Shown piece after piece: positions 35,290-43,921 of a stretch of 64,000 nt of DNA; the first letter of the stretch is position 1, and every line of letters begins with the position of its first letter. This stretch comes from Peptacetobacter sp900550335. Lineage in GTDB: Bacteria; Bacillota; Clostridia; Peptostreptococcales; Peptostreptococcaceae. The stretch spans positions 2,232,001-2,296,000 of the forward strand of contig NZ_CP180001.1 of assembly GCF_047528295.1 (NCBI RefSeq), given 5' to 3'. The translations under genes were made by a program, and so were the position numbers. The notes beneath the pieces are model-generated. The model ran no database searches, was not told the origin of the DNA, and saw only the letters and a program-made list of their open reading frames with translations.

Positions 35290-35306
35290 GGCTTACGTTG
35301 ATGAAG
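35290..35306 (-). repeat. 17-bp inverted repeat, right of recombinase gene
   Basis: CTTCATCAACGTAAGCC on the minus strand, matching 34307-34323. It encodes LHQRKP at the end of the hsdS recognition domain, where other systems place recombination sites. Confidence 0.8.
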
Positions 35307-35815
35307 GACGATAAGGCTATCTAATTGTTTTAAAAATTCTCCTACTTTCTTTTGCTCATATAAATCCTTAGGATGTTTTAATTCTAATTTAAAAAAATCA
35401 TCTGCAGAAATATTTAATAAACCATGATTTCTTGCTCCTTCAGCTGCACATTCAGAAATATGTTTATACCAATTATCTGTATTAAAATAATATAGTAAAT
35501 AATTAGAATTTATATATTTTTTATCTATAGAAAAAATTATATATAAAGTAGATAACACACCTTTATCATAATAATCTAATCTTTTTACTACCCCGTATGG
35601 ATAACCATCAGAATAACTTTTATTATATGCAAATTCTCCATTTTTTATAAGAAAATAATTACTAACATCTCTACTAGCAACTCTATTATTAAAAAAAGTA
35701 ATTTGATCTACTAATCCATACTGAGCAGATATAGTTAAAGGTAGTTTTGATTCTAAATTAATATTTTTTCTCGTTATACGTTCAGATAAATCAAATAACT
35801 TATGCTGTTCCCAAG
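35299..35815 (-). repeat. 517-bp inverted repeat, left copy
   Basis: In the stretches compared base by base, and in its whole translation, it is identical to 43228-43744 in opposite orientation. The two copies enclose the whole hsdR-fic-hsdS-hsdM block of 7.4 kb. Confidence 0.88.
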
Positions 35816-35822
35816 ATATACA

Positions 35823-35861
35823 AAAAAGCTAATGATTCAATTATTTCGTCATTAGCTTTTT
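35823..35861. terminator. Terminator after hsdR
   Basis: AAAAAGCTAATGA pairs with TCATTAGCTTTTT; T-runs on both strands. It separates hsdR from the silent hsdS copy. Confidence 0.88.
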
Positions 35862-35930
35862 ATAAAATTTCTTATTAAATTTTTAATATATATTTCAATT
35901 TTGATTAATTATTTCAATTTAAGAGCAACT

Positions 35931-38900
35931 TTAAATATCAAAGCCGCCAGAAAGTATAAATTCTCTCAAAACATTATTTAGTTTAATGTTTACCTTTGGT
36001 GGAGATAGCTTATTTCCTTCTCTTTTTTCTAAAAAATCTTTTGCTTGTTTTTTATCTACAGTATTCTTTAGATTATCAAATCTATTAAATTCATTTATAT
36101 TACTCTCATTTAAATTTAAATCCATTATATCTCTAAGCATTTTTTCATCTAAACCAAGCGCCATTGAAAATCTATGAACTCTATCATCCTGAGATTTAAA
36201 CTGATATTCATTTATATAATCCCTTAGGCTTTTATTCTCTTCAACAATCACATCTCCTCGCTGTATATCGTTGATTAAAATATTAGCAAATTTCTGTTCT
36301 TCCTGAGATAATATAGCAAAAGTTTTATGTAACTCTTCTAAAGCTTGCTCTATAGTTTCTTTTTTGCCATTATATAAAGCTTTTAAATATTTTTCAAACT
36401 TACTCTGCATATAATCAGAATCTATCATACCGGTATGTACCTCTGTTAAATACCCCTCCAAATCATAAACAATATCGTCATCTTTTGTAACATCATTTCC
36501 AGAGCTACCTCCTGGAGGTGTATCTTTTTTCAGTTCTGAATATCTCTGTAGTAAAGCTACATAATCACTTTCTTCAATTACAGAAATTACTGGCTCTGGC
36601 TTCTCATCACCTTCTTCAACTTCTACTAAATATTCTTTTTTATCCCATCTAAAATCCTGAACCTTTGCTACTTCAAGATAATCATTCAATTCTTTAAATA
36701 ATTTTGCAAACTTAGCTCTAGACTCAGCTTTTTCTGGCAATTTTTCAAAGTTACCTACTCCATCAGTTTTGAAAAGATATTCAATATCCTTAAAAACTTC
36801 GTTCATTTTTCTAACATTATAATCTATCTTTTCAACAAATAGCCCTAATGGTTTATTTCCAGAGTATAATTCTATTGCTTTTTCTATATTATCTTCCATT
36901 CTGTGTGGTCTTCTGTAATATCTTATAATTCCACAAGGTTTTTCATGACCAAATAGTCTGTTTGTTCTTGAAAATGCCTGAATTATATTTTCATATTCTA
37001 TTACCTTATCAAGATATAAAGTATTTATCCATTTTGAATCGAATCCAGTAAGCATCTGATCAACAACAATCAATAAATCTAACTGCTTTCTTCTGTCAGC
37101 TTCTATTCCTTTATAATATTCTTTATGTGCTAACCTTAAAGCAACATCTTTTTTAAACTTAGCATGAGTTGGAATATCAAAATTCTGGTCATATAATTCA
37201 TTATAGTCATCCAATATTTCAACTAATCCTTCTCTTTTTATAGTTGCTCCATCATTGTTATCTATATGCGGATCAAATAAACAAGTTACTTTTATTTCTG
37301 GTATTTCTTTTTTTACAAGTTTATAATAATCTATTGCTTCTGGAATACTACTTGTAGCAAATATTGCATGGAATTTTCCTTTACTTAATTTAAAGAAATT
37401 GTTTTTTATATCCTCTACTACCTTATTTTGATGTTCTTTTGTCTTATACTGAGCATTTGGTACATAGTCTTCTATTCCCTTTTTATCTCCATATTGAGAT
37501 TCATCATCTTTCGCTATCATACCAACTTCAGATGGAGTAATATATTTATAATATATATCCTCTTTTTTCTTATTTCCCAATACATCTGATACAGAATTAG
37601 CTTTTGCTTTTTCTAAAGCTACAACCTCTCTAAGTTCTGAATCTTTAAAAGTCATAACTTTATTAACATCAAATCCTAAAACATTCTTATCCCTTATACC
37701 ATCAGAGATACTGTATCTATGTAGCTCATCTCCAAATACACTAGTTGTTGTGCTACTTTTTTTCTGATTTTCCTCATGTATTGGTGTTCCTGTAAATCCA
37801 AAGAAAATAGCATTAGGGAATGTTTCTTTTATAGTGAGTAACATCTTACCAAAAGTAGACCTATGTGCTTCATCCACTATGAAAACCACTCTTTTTTTAT
37901 TTATCAACTCTAAATCACGAAGATTCAATCCACCATTTTCTTCCTGTATTTTGCTCATTTTCTGTATAGAAGTTACTATTAGTGTGTCTCTATAATCATC
38001 ACTCTTTAATTTAGTTATTAAAACTCTTGTGTCCTCTGTTTCTTGTACATATTCCCTATCATCTGCAAAACTTCTATACTCTTTTAATGATTGAGTACCT
38101 AGCTCTATTCTATCCGTTAAGAATACAACTTTATCTGCATCATTTGAATTTGCAATTAGTTGAGCAGATTTAAAACTTGTCATAGTCTTTCCTGACCCTG
38201 TAGTATGCCAGATATATCCTCCTCTTTGTTTTGCTTCTCCCCATTTTATCTTCGAAACTTTGTCAGATATAGCATTAGCTGCATAATACTGATAACTTCT
38301 AAGTACCTTTAATATACCATCTGAATCATCTGCAATAGTATAAAATCCTATTAACTGATGAGCCATTGGTATTGAAAGTAATTTTGATGTAAAATCTTTC
38401 CAGTTATCAATTCGCTCATTATTAAAATCCGCCCAATGAAAATAATAATCTGAATTAAATTTTCCATCTCTTCCAGGATTCGCAAAATAAACACTTTCTT
38501 CTGGAGTCATTGCTACAAAAATTTGAACTAAAGAGAATAATCCTGTAAATACAGCTTCTTCTGAATATTTTTTTATTTGATTACATGCATAACTTAAAGG
38601 TACACCGTTCTTTTTTAATTCTATATGTATAACAGGCATACCATTTATCAATAGAGTTATATCTCCTCTTCTATCATTTAAGTATTTCGATTTACTAGAA
38701 AATCTCGGTTGTTGAGCAATTTGGTATCTACTTTGTCCTGCTGCTATCTCTTGCCTATCATAAATTTTTAAACTTATTTCTTTTCCAAAATGATTTTTAT
38801 CATTTTCATTATCTCTTTTTATTTCTATTGTTTTTCCATTTATTAATCCATTTAAGTTTAATGGTGTTCTAAGTTCATTTATTTTATCAATAATTTGATC

Positions 38901-39092
38901 CATTTCACTTCTTGTCAATGGATATTCATCTAGTCTATCTATACTTTTATTATTTTCGTATAAAATATCTGCCCAGTTTTGAATTAAGTCATCTTCTGTG
39001 TAATTTTTAAGTACTTTTTCTTCCCAACCATGCTTTTGTAGTATTTTTATTAAAGCTTCTTCAAATTCGGCTTCTGTTCTAAATACATCCAT
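35931..39092 (-). CDS. hsdR: Type I restriction enzyme, HsdR subunit
   Basis: A complete 1053-residue HsdR. The nuclease domain has GDITLLINGMPVIHIELKK (Asp144, Glu158, Lys160: PD-ExK type). The translocase has Walker A TTGSGKT at 297-303, the DEAH box VDEAHRSTFG near 402 and FGFTGTPI. The C-terminal 150 residues would bind the methylase core. It needs HsdM2-HsdS to find sites and cuts DNA far from them after ATP-driven translocation. AAAGGTGAT precedes the ATG. It is the last gene of the hsdM-hsdS-fic-hsdR transcript. Unlike hsdM and hsdS it shows no lesion. Confidence 0.94.
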   Translation of the reverse strand: MDVFRTEAEFEEALIKILQKHGWEEKVLKNYTEDDLIQNWADILYENNKSIDRLDEYPLTRSEMDQIIDKINELRTPLNLNGLINGKTIEIKRDNENDKNHFGKEISLKIYDRQEIAAGQSRYQIAQQPRFSSKSKYLNDRRGDITLLINGMPVIHIELKKNGVPLSYACNQIKKYSEEAVFTGLFSLVQIFVAMTPEESVYFANPGRDGKFNSDYYFHWADFNNERIDNWKDFTSKLLSIPMAHQLIGFYTIADDSDGILKVLRSYQYYAANAISDKVSKIKWGEAKQRGGYIWHTTGSGKTMTSFKSAQLIANSNDADKVVFLTDRIELGTQSLKEYRSFADDREYVQETEDTRVLITKLKSDDYRDTLIVTSIQKMSKIQEENGGLNLRDLELINKKRVVFIVDEAHRSTFGKMLLTIKETFPNAIFFGFTGTPIHEENQKKSSTTTSVFGDELHRYSISDGIRDKNVLGFDVNKVMTFKDSELREVVALEKAKANSVSDVLGNKKKEDIYYKYITPSEVGMIAKDDESQYGDKKGIEDYVPNAQYKTKEHQNKVVEDIKNNFFKLSKGKFHAIFATSSIPEAIDYYKLVKKEIPEIKVTCLFDPHIDNNDGATIKREGLVEILDDYNELYDQNFDIPTHAKFKKDVALRLAHKEYYKGIEADRRKQLDLLIVVDQMLTGFDSKWINTLYLDKVIEYENIIQAFSRTNRLFGHEKPCGIIRYYRRPHRMEDNIEKAIELYSGNKPLGLFVEKIDYNVRKMNEVFKDIEYLFKTDGVGNFEKLPEKAESRAKFAKLFKELNDYLEVAKVQDFRWDKKEYLVEVEEGDEKPEPVISVIEESDYVALLQRYSELKKDTPPGGSSGNDVTKDDDIVYDLEGYLTEVHTGMIDSDYMQSKFEKYLKALYNGKKETIEQALEELHKTFAILSQEEQKFANILINDIQRGDVIVEENKSLRDYINEYQFKSQDDRVHRFSMALGLDEKMLRDIMDLNLNESNINEFNRFDNLKNTVDKKQAKDFLEKREGNKLSPPKVNIKLNNVLREFILSGGFDI

Positions 39093-39107
39093 AATATATC
39101 ACCTTTA

Positions 39108-39722
39108 TTAATAATTTTTTATTTCTGATGTTTTATAAACATTATACCCTTCATAATAATAACTTGCATCTATTCCCTTCATATAAATATCTCTGTCATT
39201 TATTTTATCTGTAAGTGCATTTTTTAACACAAATTTTATTTCTATATCTCTTATTGGACTTCTTTCCATAGCTAAAAGATAGTCTTCTTTATCAATTTTG
39301 CTCCAATCAATAACTTTTCCCAGCTCTTTTTTCAATATCAAATCCAACCATATTCTCATACTTCTTCCATTTCCTTCTCTAAAAGGATGAGCTATATTCA
39401 TTTCAACATATTTTTCTATTATTTCATCATATGTAGATTGTGGCATTTTATCTATGTACTTTATTGAGTTTTCAAGATACATTAATGGTGCAAATCTAAA
39501 ATTTCCTTTTGCTATATTTACCTCTCTTAGTTTTCCTGCAAAATTATATATTTCTGAGAATAGGATTTCATGTATTTTAGATAGGCTTGCAAATTTTCCT
39601 ATTTCATCTTCTAATATGTTATTTTTTTCAAATATTTCTATTGCTTTTTTCTTACTTATTTCCTCTTCTATTCGAGCTAATTCTGAGGAATCAGTTATGC
39701 CTAATTTATTTTCTAAGGTCAT
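39108..39722 (-). CDS. Fic-domain protein (AMPylase), probably class III, inside the R-M operon
   Basis: 204 residues with an intact active-site motif HPFREGNGRSMR at 112-123, matching HxFxxGNGRxxR. Fic proteins transfer AMP to Ser, Thr or Tyr of target proteins. Near the C-terminus SYYYEG (187-192) matches the inhibitory motif [S/T]xxxE[G/N]; at that position it defines class III, self-restrained Fic proteins of the Neisseria type. No separate antitoxin gene is adjacent. AAAGGAG precedes the ATG. It lies 24 bases after hsdS and 15 before hsdR, so it is made with the restriction system. Fic genes in type I operons are seen elsewhere; the target is unknown. Confidence 0.87.
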   Translation of the reverse strand: MTLENKLGITDSSELARIEEEISKKKAIEIFEKNNILEDEIGKFASLSKIHEILFSEIYNFAGKLREVNIAKGNFRFAPLMYLENSIKYIDKMPQSTYDEIIEKYVEMNIAHPFREGNGRSMRIWLDLILKKELGKVIDWSKIDKEDYLLAMERSPIRDIEIKFVLKNALTDKINDRDIYMKGIDASYYYEGYNVYKTSEIKNY

Positions 39723-40206
39723 TTTGATACTCCTTTAATTTTTTTGTTATACAAACATTTTTTCTAGACAAGCTTTCTTTATATTTTTAAGTTTTTCTAG
39801 TTTCCGCTGATGAAGAGAGATAAGGTTGTCTATATTTATAAATAATTTAGATATTTCTTCTCGTTCTATTTTAGATGATGGAATTTTTATCTCTATATCA
39901 GCCATAACATTATTCATAAGTTTTGGATTTCCAACATATGACACATACCCTTTTGAAACATTATTTAATGCTTCCGCAATCATTTTATTTGTTTTTATTT
40001 TATTTGAAAGTAAAACACCACAAACATTAGTGCAATAAAACTTTCCCTCTCTATAATTTACGGTTCCTGCATTAGCTCCATCTGTTGTCCAAGTTATAGC
40101 ATTTTCATATAAATAATCTTTATAGTATCCCATTAATCCATTATCTTTTGTTTGAGATGAGTATACTGGATAAAAATTTTCTTTGGTTTGTTTTTTTTCA
40201 GTCATG

Positions 40207-40319
40207 TTACTTGGTAGTACATAACCACGAGTTATTTTAAAGATTTCATATACCTTATGCTGTTACTTGGTACGTACATAACCACGAGTTATTTTAAAGA
40301 TTTCATATACCTTATGCTG
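40207..40319 (-). repeat. 57-bp tandem duplication inside hsdS
   Basis: Unit A, 40207-40262 (56 bases), and unit B, 40263-40319 (57 bases), differ by one extra base (GTAC versus GTACGTAC context). With unit A alone the protein would read HKVYEIFKITRGYVLPSNMTEKK. The added unit inserts RTK and a stop. Confidence 0.9.
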
Positions 40320-40326
40320 TTCCCAA
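40311..40326 (-). repeat. 16-bp shared hsdS site, central copy
   Basis: TTGGGAACAGCATAAG on the minus strand, coding WEQHK. The same 16 bases are at 35799-35814 (minus) and 43229-43244 (plus). Crossover between the central and right copies would invert 40311-43244. Confidence 0.8.
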
Positions 40327-40368
40327 TCATCATTAAATCCCTTGAATCGAATTTTTGGTCTTTTATCA

Positions 40369-43088
40369 TTATTTCAGCCCTTTCATATCAAATTCATTTC
40401 CTTCTAGTTCATCAATCATCTCACATAGTATACTTTCAGTTTCTTTTATTTCAGATTCAATTCCAAAATATGTTTGCTTATACTTATCTGATATAGATTC
40501 AACCTTAGAAACTAGTTCATTTACTATACTATCAGTTAATTTGAATAATTCATTTACTAAGTTTTTAATCCATTTAACTTCTAAAAGATATTTTATCTGA
40601 CTTTCAGAAAGATTCTCTATTGTTTCTTTTGTTAAACTTATTAAATCAGCTTCTTCTGTTTTTATATTTTTCTTAAGTTCCGCTTCTTCTTCTATTAAAG
40701 AGCATACTCTTTTTACCTTATATTCAAATGTTTCTTCTTCAAACTCAAAATTATTTTGTATCTCAGAAAGATAATTTTGTATCTCTTTCTTAGGATAAGT
40801 AGTATCCTTATTCTGCTGCATTTTGCTCCATTCTACATTATTACTACATTTTATATAATTAACTTTTTCATCTTTTTTAGCTTTTCTTTCAAGCAACTCT
40901 AAATATCCTTTTAATTCTTTTACTTCATCCGTATCTATATCTAAGCAAATTTCTTTATATTTATCTTTTACATTTTTACTTGCAAATGCATCTCCTGCAT
41001 CATTTAATATATCTGACTCTTTTTCTTCTTCATCTAAAGAATCAAATATCTCCTGTTTTTCTGAATCTATTTCGTTTAATCTATCTTTTTTGGTTTTTAA
41101 TTTAGTATAATCATCAAATAATATTGTTTCTTGTACAATTTCAAAAGGAATTACTCTTCCTAACCAACCTTCTTGTACTTCTGTTTCTTTTCCATCTTTA
41201 TTTTTTACTACCATATTAGGATCTACTTTTTTTATTGATTCTTTTCCCTCAGTCTGTATAATTTCTAAATCAGTAGCTATCTTAGTCCACTCGTTGTCTA
41301 ATATCTGATATGCATTATACTTATCTATTATTTCAAATTTTTCTAAGCGATTAAATATATCTTCACTTATTATTTCTTCCTCTTTAGATATATTTATATC
41401 ATCCATGTTTTCAATAAGTTCTGTTTTAAGATATTCATCAAATGATTCAAATGCTATTTTAAAGTTTTCTTTGAAATTTTTTATATCTTCATTTTCTTTT
41501 ATATATTTTTTTATATCTTCATTTACTAACTCTACATAAGGCGTATCTGTTTTTGTAAATAAATTTTCCTTTAATTCAGGAAATGCCTTCCAGTATTTTT
41601 CTAATTCATCTATTTCAGATTTTGGTATTCCACCAAACATAGATGCATATATATCCCAACTCTCTGCTTTTTCTGATGAATCTACATATCTTGGTATATT
41701 TAGATTATATTCATTTTTTCTTATTTCTTCTCTTGATACTTTTTTAGAATATTTTTCTATTGTTTCTCTATTTTTTATTGTATCTACTATTTTTCTTATA
41801 TCTGATGCTCTTAGTTTGTTGTTTTTACCTTCTTTTTCAAAGCCTTTTGATGCATCTATTATAAGAACATCTGTATTTTCTCTTTTTTGTTTTAATATCA
41901 TTATTATAGTAGGTATACCAGTTCCAAAGAATATATTAGCTGGCAGTCCTATTATTGCATCTATATTATTATTTTCTATAAGATTTTTTCTTATTTCTCC
42001 TTCTTCTCCACCTCTAAATAGTACACCGTGTGGTAATACTATCGCCATTAGTCCATCTGGTTTTTATGATATAAATCATGTAATAAAAATGCATAATCTG
42101 CTTTTCCTTTTGGTGCTAGACCATATCTAGAATAACGTGGGTCATTGCCTCTTCCATCAGGATTCCATTTCTGAGAATATGGTGGATTAGATACAACAGC
42201 ATCAACATATAATGGCTCATTATTTAATTTTTCATCTATAGGCCAGTCTTCTTCTAATGTATCCGCGTTTCTAACTACTATATTATCTACATTTATTCCT
42301 CTCATTATAAGATTCATACGAGTTAAGTTATATGTATTTTGTTTTAATTCTTGTGCATAATATTTTATATTTCCATGAGTGTTCATATGTTTTGATACAC
42401 ATTTACCTATGTTTATCAATAATGATCCAGAACCACTTGTAGGGTCATAAATCTTTATTTCTTTTCTATCACTTAAATGTTCTGCTACTATTTCAGACAT
42501 TAGTAATGATACCTCATGAGGAGTATAGAATTCTCCAGCTTTTTTACCTGCATTTGCTGCAAACATACCTATAAGATACTCATATATAAATCCTAAAACA
42601 TCATAATCCTGTTTTCCATCCATTGGTATATCTTTTATTAGAACTAATAAATCACTTATTGCCTTTGTCTGTTGTCCTGCATTGCTTCCTAATTTACTAA
42701 GACCTGTTTCTAATGTTGTAAATATTCCTTCAAACACTTTTTTATGTGTATTAGATATTAAACGAGAGAATGCCCGTAGTGCATCCCTTACATTAGATAC
42801 ATCAAACTGATTTCCTTTTTCTAACCAAGTTGAGAATAGATTTTCATAAGCTATAAAGTATCCTAAATTTTGCTGTATATATTCCATAGTCTCAGAATCT
42901 TCTTCTGTTAGATTTTCTATATCTTCCTGTTCAAATTCATTTTCCTTTAAGAATCTTATTTCTCTTTCTGATAGATATTTGTAGAATATAAATCCTAATA
43001 TGTAATCTTTGTACTCATTTGCTTCTATTTTCGAACGCATTTTGTTTGCTGATTCCCATATTTTATTGGCTAATTGTTGCTTATTCAT
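40369..43088 (-). pseudogene. hsdM: Type I methyltransferase hsdM, frameshifted
   Basis: Together the two frames form a full HsdM of about 900 residues. The first frame (43088-42048) holds the N-terminal helical domain, the SAM motif DPTSGSGSLLINIG and the catalytic NPPYSQKW. It ends after HDLYHKNQMD. The second frame (from ATG 42048) continues MAIVLPHGVLFRGGEEGEIRK and a long C-terminal helical region. One base is missing in the A5 tract at 42061-42065; one more A would give HKKPDGLMAIVLPHG. The stop and the downstream ATG overlap as TAATG, so re-initiation could make two polypeptides. The N6-adenine methylase protects host sites when joined to HsdS. The start has AGAGGATAAATAGC upstream. 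Confidence 0.85.
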
Positions 43089-43227
43089 GCTATTTATCCT
43101 CTTTTCTTTATACTGTGTTTTGTATGTTGAATTTTTTTAGTTTTATTATTTTTGTTATATATTTTATGTACCTTTAAAATAAAACATACACTTAAATTAT
43201 ATCATTTTATTTATTTTTTTGCTACAA

Positions 43228-43744
43228 CTTGGGAACAGCATAAGTTATTTGATTTATCTGAACGTATAACGAGAAAAAATATTAATTTAGAATCAAAACT
43301 ACCTTTAACTATATCTGCTCAGTATGGATTAGTAGATCAAATTACTTTTTTTAATAATAGAGTTGCTAGTAGAGATGTTAGTAATTATTTTCTTATAAAA
43401 AATGGAGAATTTGCATATAATAAAAGTTATTCTGATGGTTATCCATACGGGGTAGTAAAAAGATTAGATTATTATGATAAAGGTGTGTTATCTACTTTAT
43501 ATATAATTTTTTCTATAGATAAAAAATATATAAATTCTAATTATTTACTATATTATTTTAATACAGATAATTGGTATAAACATATTTCTGAATGTGCAGC
43601 TGAAGGAGCAAGAAATCATGGTTTATTAAATATTTCTGCAGATGATTTTTTTAAATTAGAATTAAAACATCCTAAGGATTTATATGAGCAAAAGAAAGTA
43701 GGAGAATTTTTAAAACAATTAGATAGCCTTATCGTCCTTCATCA
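43228..43744 (+). repeat. 517-bp inverted repeat, right copy
   Basis: Counterpart of 35299-35815. Its first 16 bases after position 43228 are the shared hsdS site. Confidence 0.88.
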
Positions 43745-43748
43745 GTAG
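43228..43748 (+). pseudogene. hsdS: Half-length hsdS cassette without N-terminus, right copy (opposite strand)
   Basis: It encodes the same recognition domain as the left copy, beginning WEQHKLFDLSERITRK and ending LIVLHQ then TAG. It faces away from hsdM, with no start codon or ribosome site of its own; the 25 codons of open frame upstream of WEQ show no HsdS similarity and overlap the hsdM promoter region. It would become expressed if the hsdM block inverted at the 16-bp sites. It lacks the RKLEKLK helical end found in the central copy. Confidence 0.85.
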
Positions 43749-43872
43749 TTGTTATTATTTTTTTCGAAATATACCACACTATTTACAACATATATAATAA
43801 ATACATAACAAATAATAATACATTATAATATTATCATTCATTTTTTCTTAATATATTCATAAACCTCAAATA

Positions 43873-43915
43873 TAAAAAGCACAGAAAACTATACTACAGT
43901 ATAATCTTCTGTGCT
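43873..43915 (-). terminator. Terminator of the PRiA4-ORF3-like gene
   Basis: AGCACAGAA pairs with TTCTGTGCT, with an inner ATACT/AGTAT part; TTTTATATTT follows on the minus strand. Confidence 0.82.
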
Positions 43916-43921
43916 AATCTT

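Larger units (their letters stand above)
35265..35815 (-). pseudogene. hsdS: Half-length hsdS cassette without N-terminus, left copy
   Basis: An open frame of about 183 codons encoding one target recognition domain. It starts inside WEQHKLFDLSERITRKNINLE, has no start codon or ribosome site before WEQ, and ends ...FLKQLDSLIVLHQRKPIFGNGGN. 517 bases (35299-35815) are identical to the plus-strand copy at 43228-43744. It has the same orientation as the central hsdS. It is most likely a silent cassette. The first possible internal ATG would give only the last 97 residues. Confidence 0.85.
39747..40369 (-). pseudogene. hsdS: Central half-length hsdS, disrupted by frameshift and 57-bp duplication
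   Basis: It encodes one recognition domain, ending in LISLHQRKLEKLKNIKKACLEKMFV and a stop, so even if repaired it is half the length of a normal HsdS of about 400. The likely ATG (40369) overlaps the hsdM stop as TAATG. One base is missing in the following A-tract: one more A gives the expected MIKRPKIRFKGFNDDWEQHK. A tandem duplication (40207-40319) then adds an in-frame TAA. The longest remaining open frame starts at Met 40202 (152 residues). Half-length S subunits can dimerise in some systems. Confidence 0.82.

Noticed and set aside
43152..43227. N-terminal extension of the right hsdS copy
   Set aside because: The 25 codons before WEQ have no HsdS similarity, no ribosome site, and lie in the hsdM promoter region; the similarity starts at the repeat boundary.
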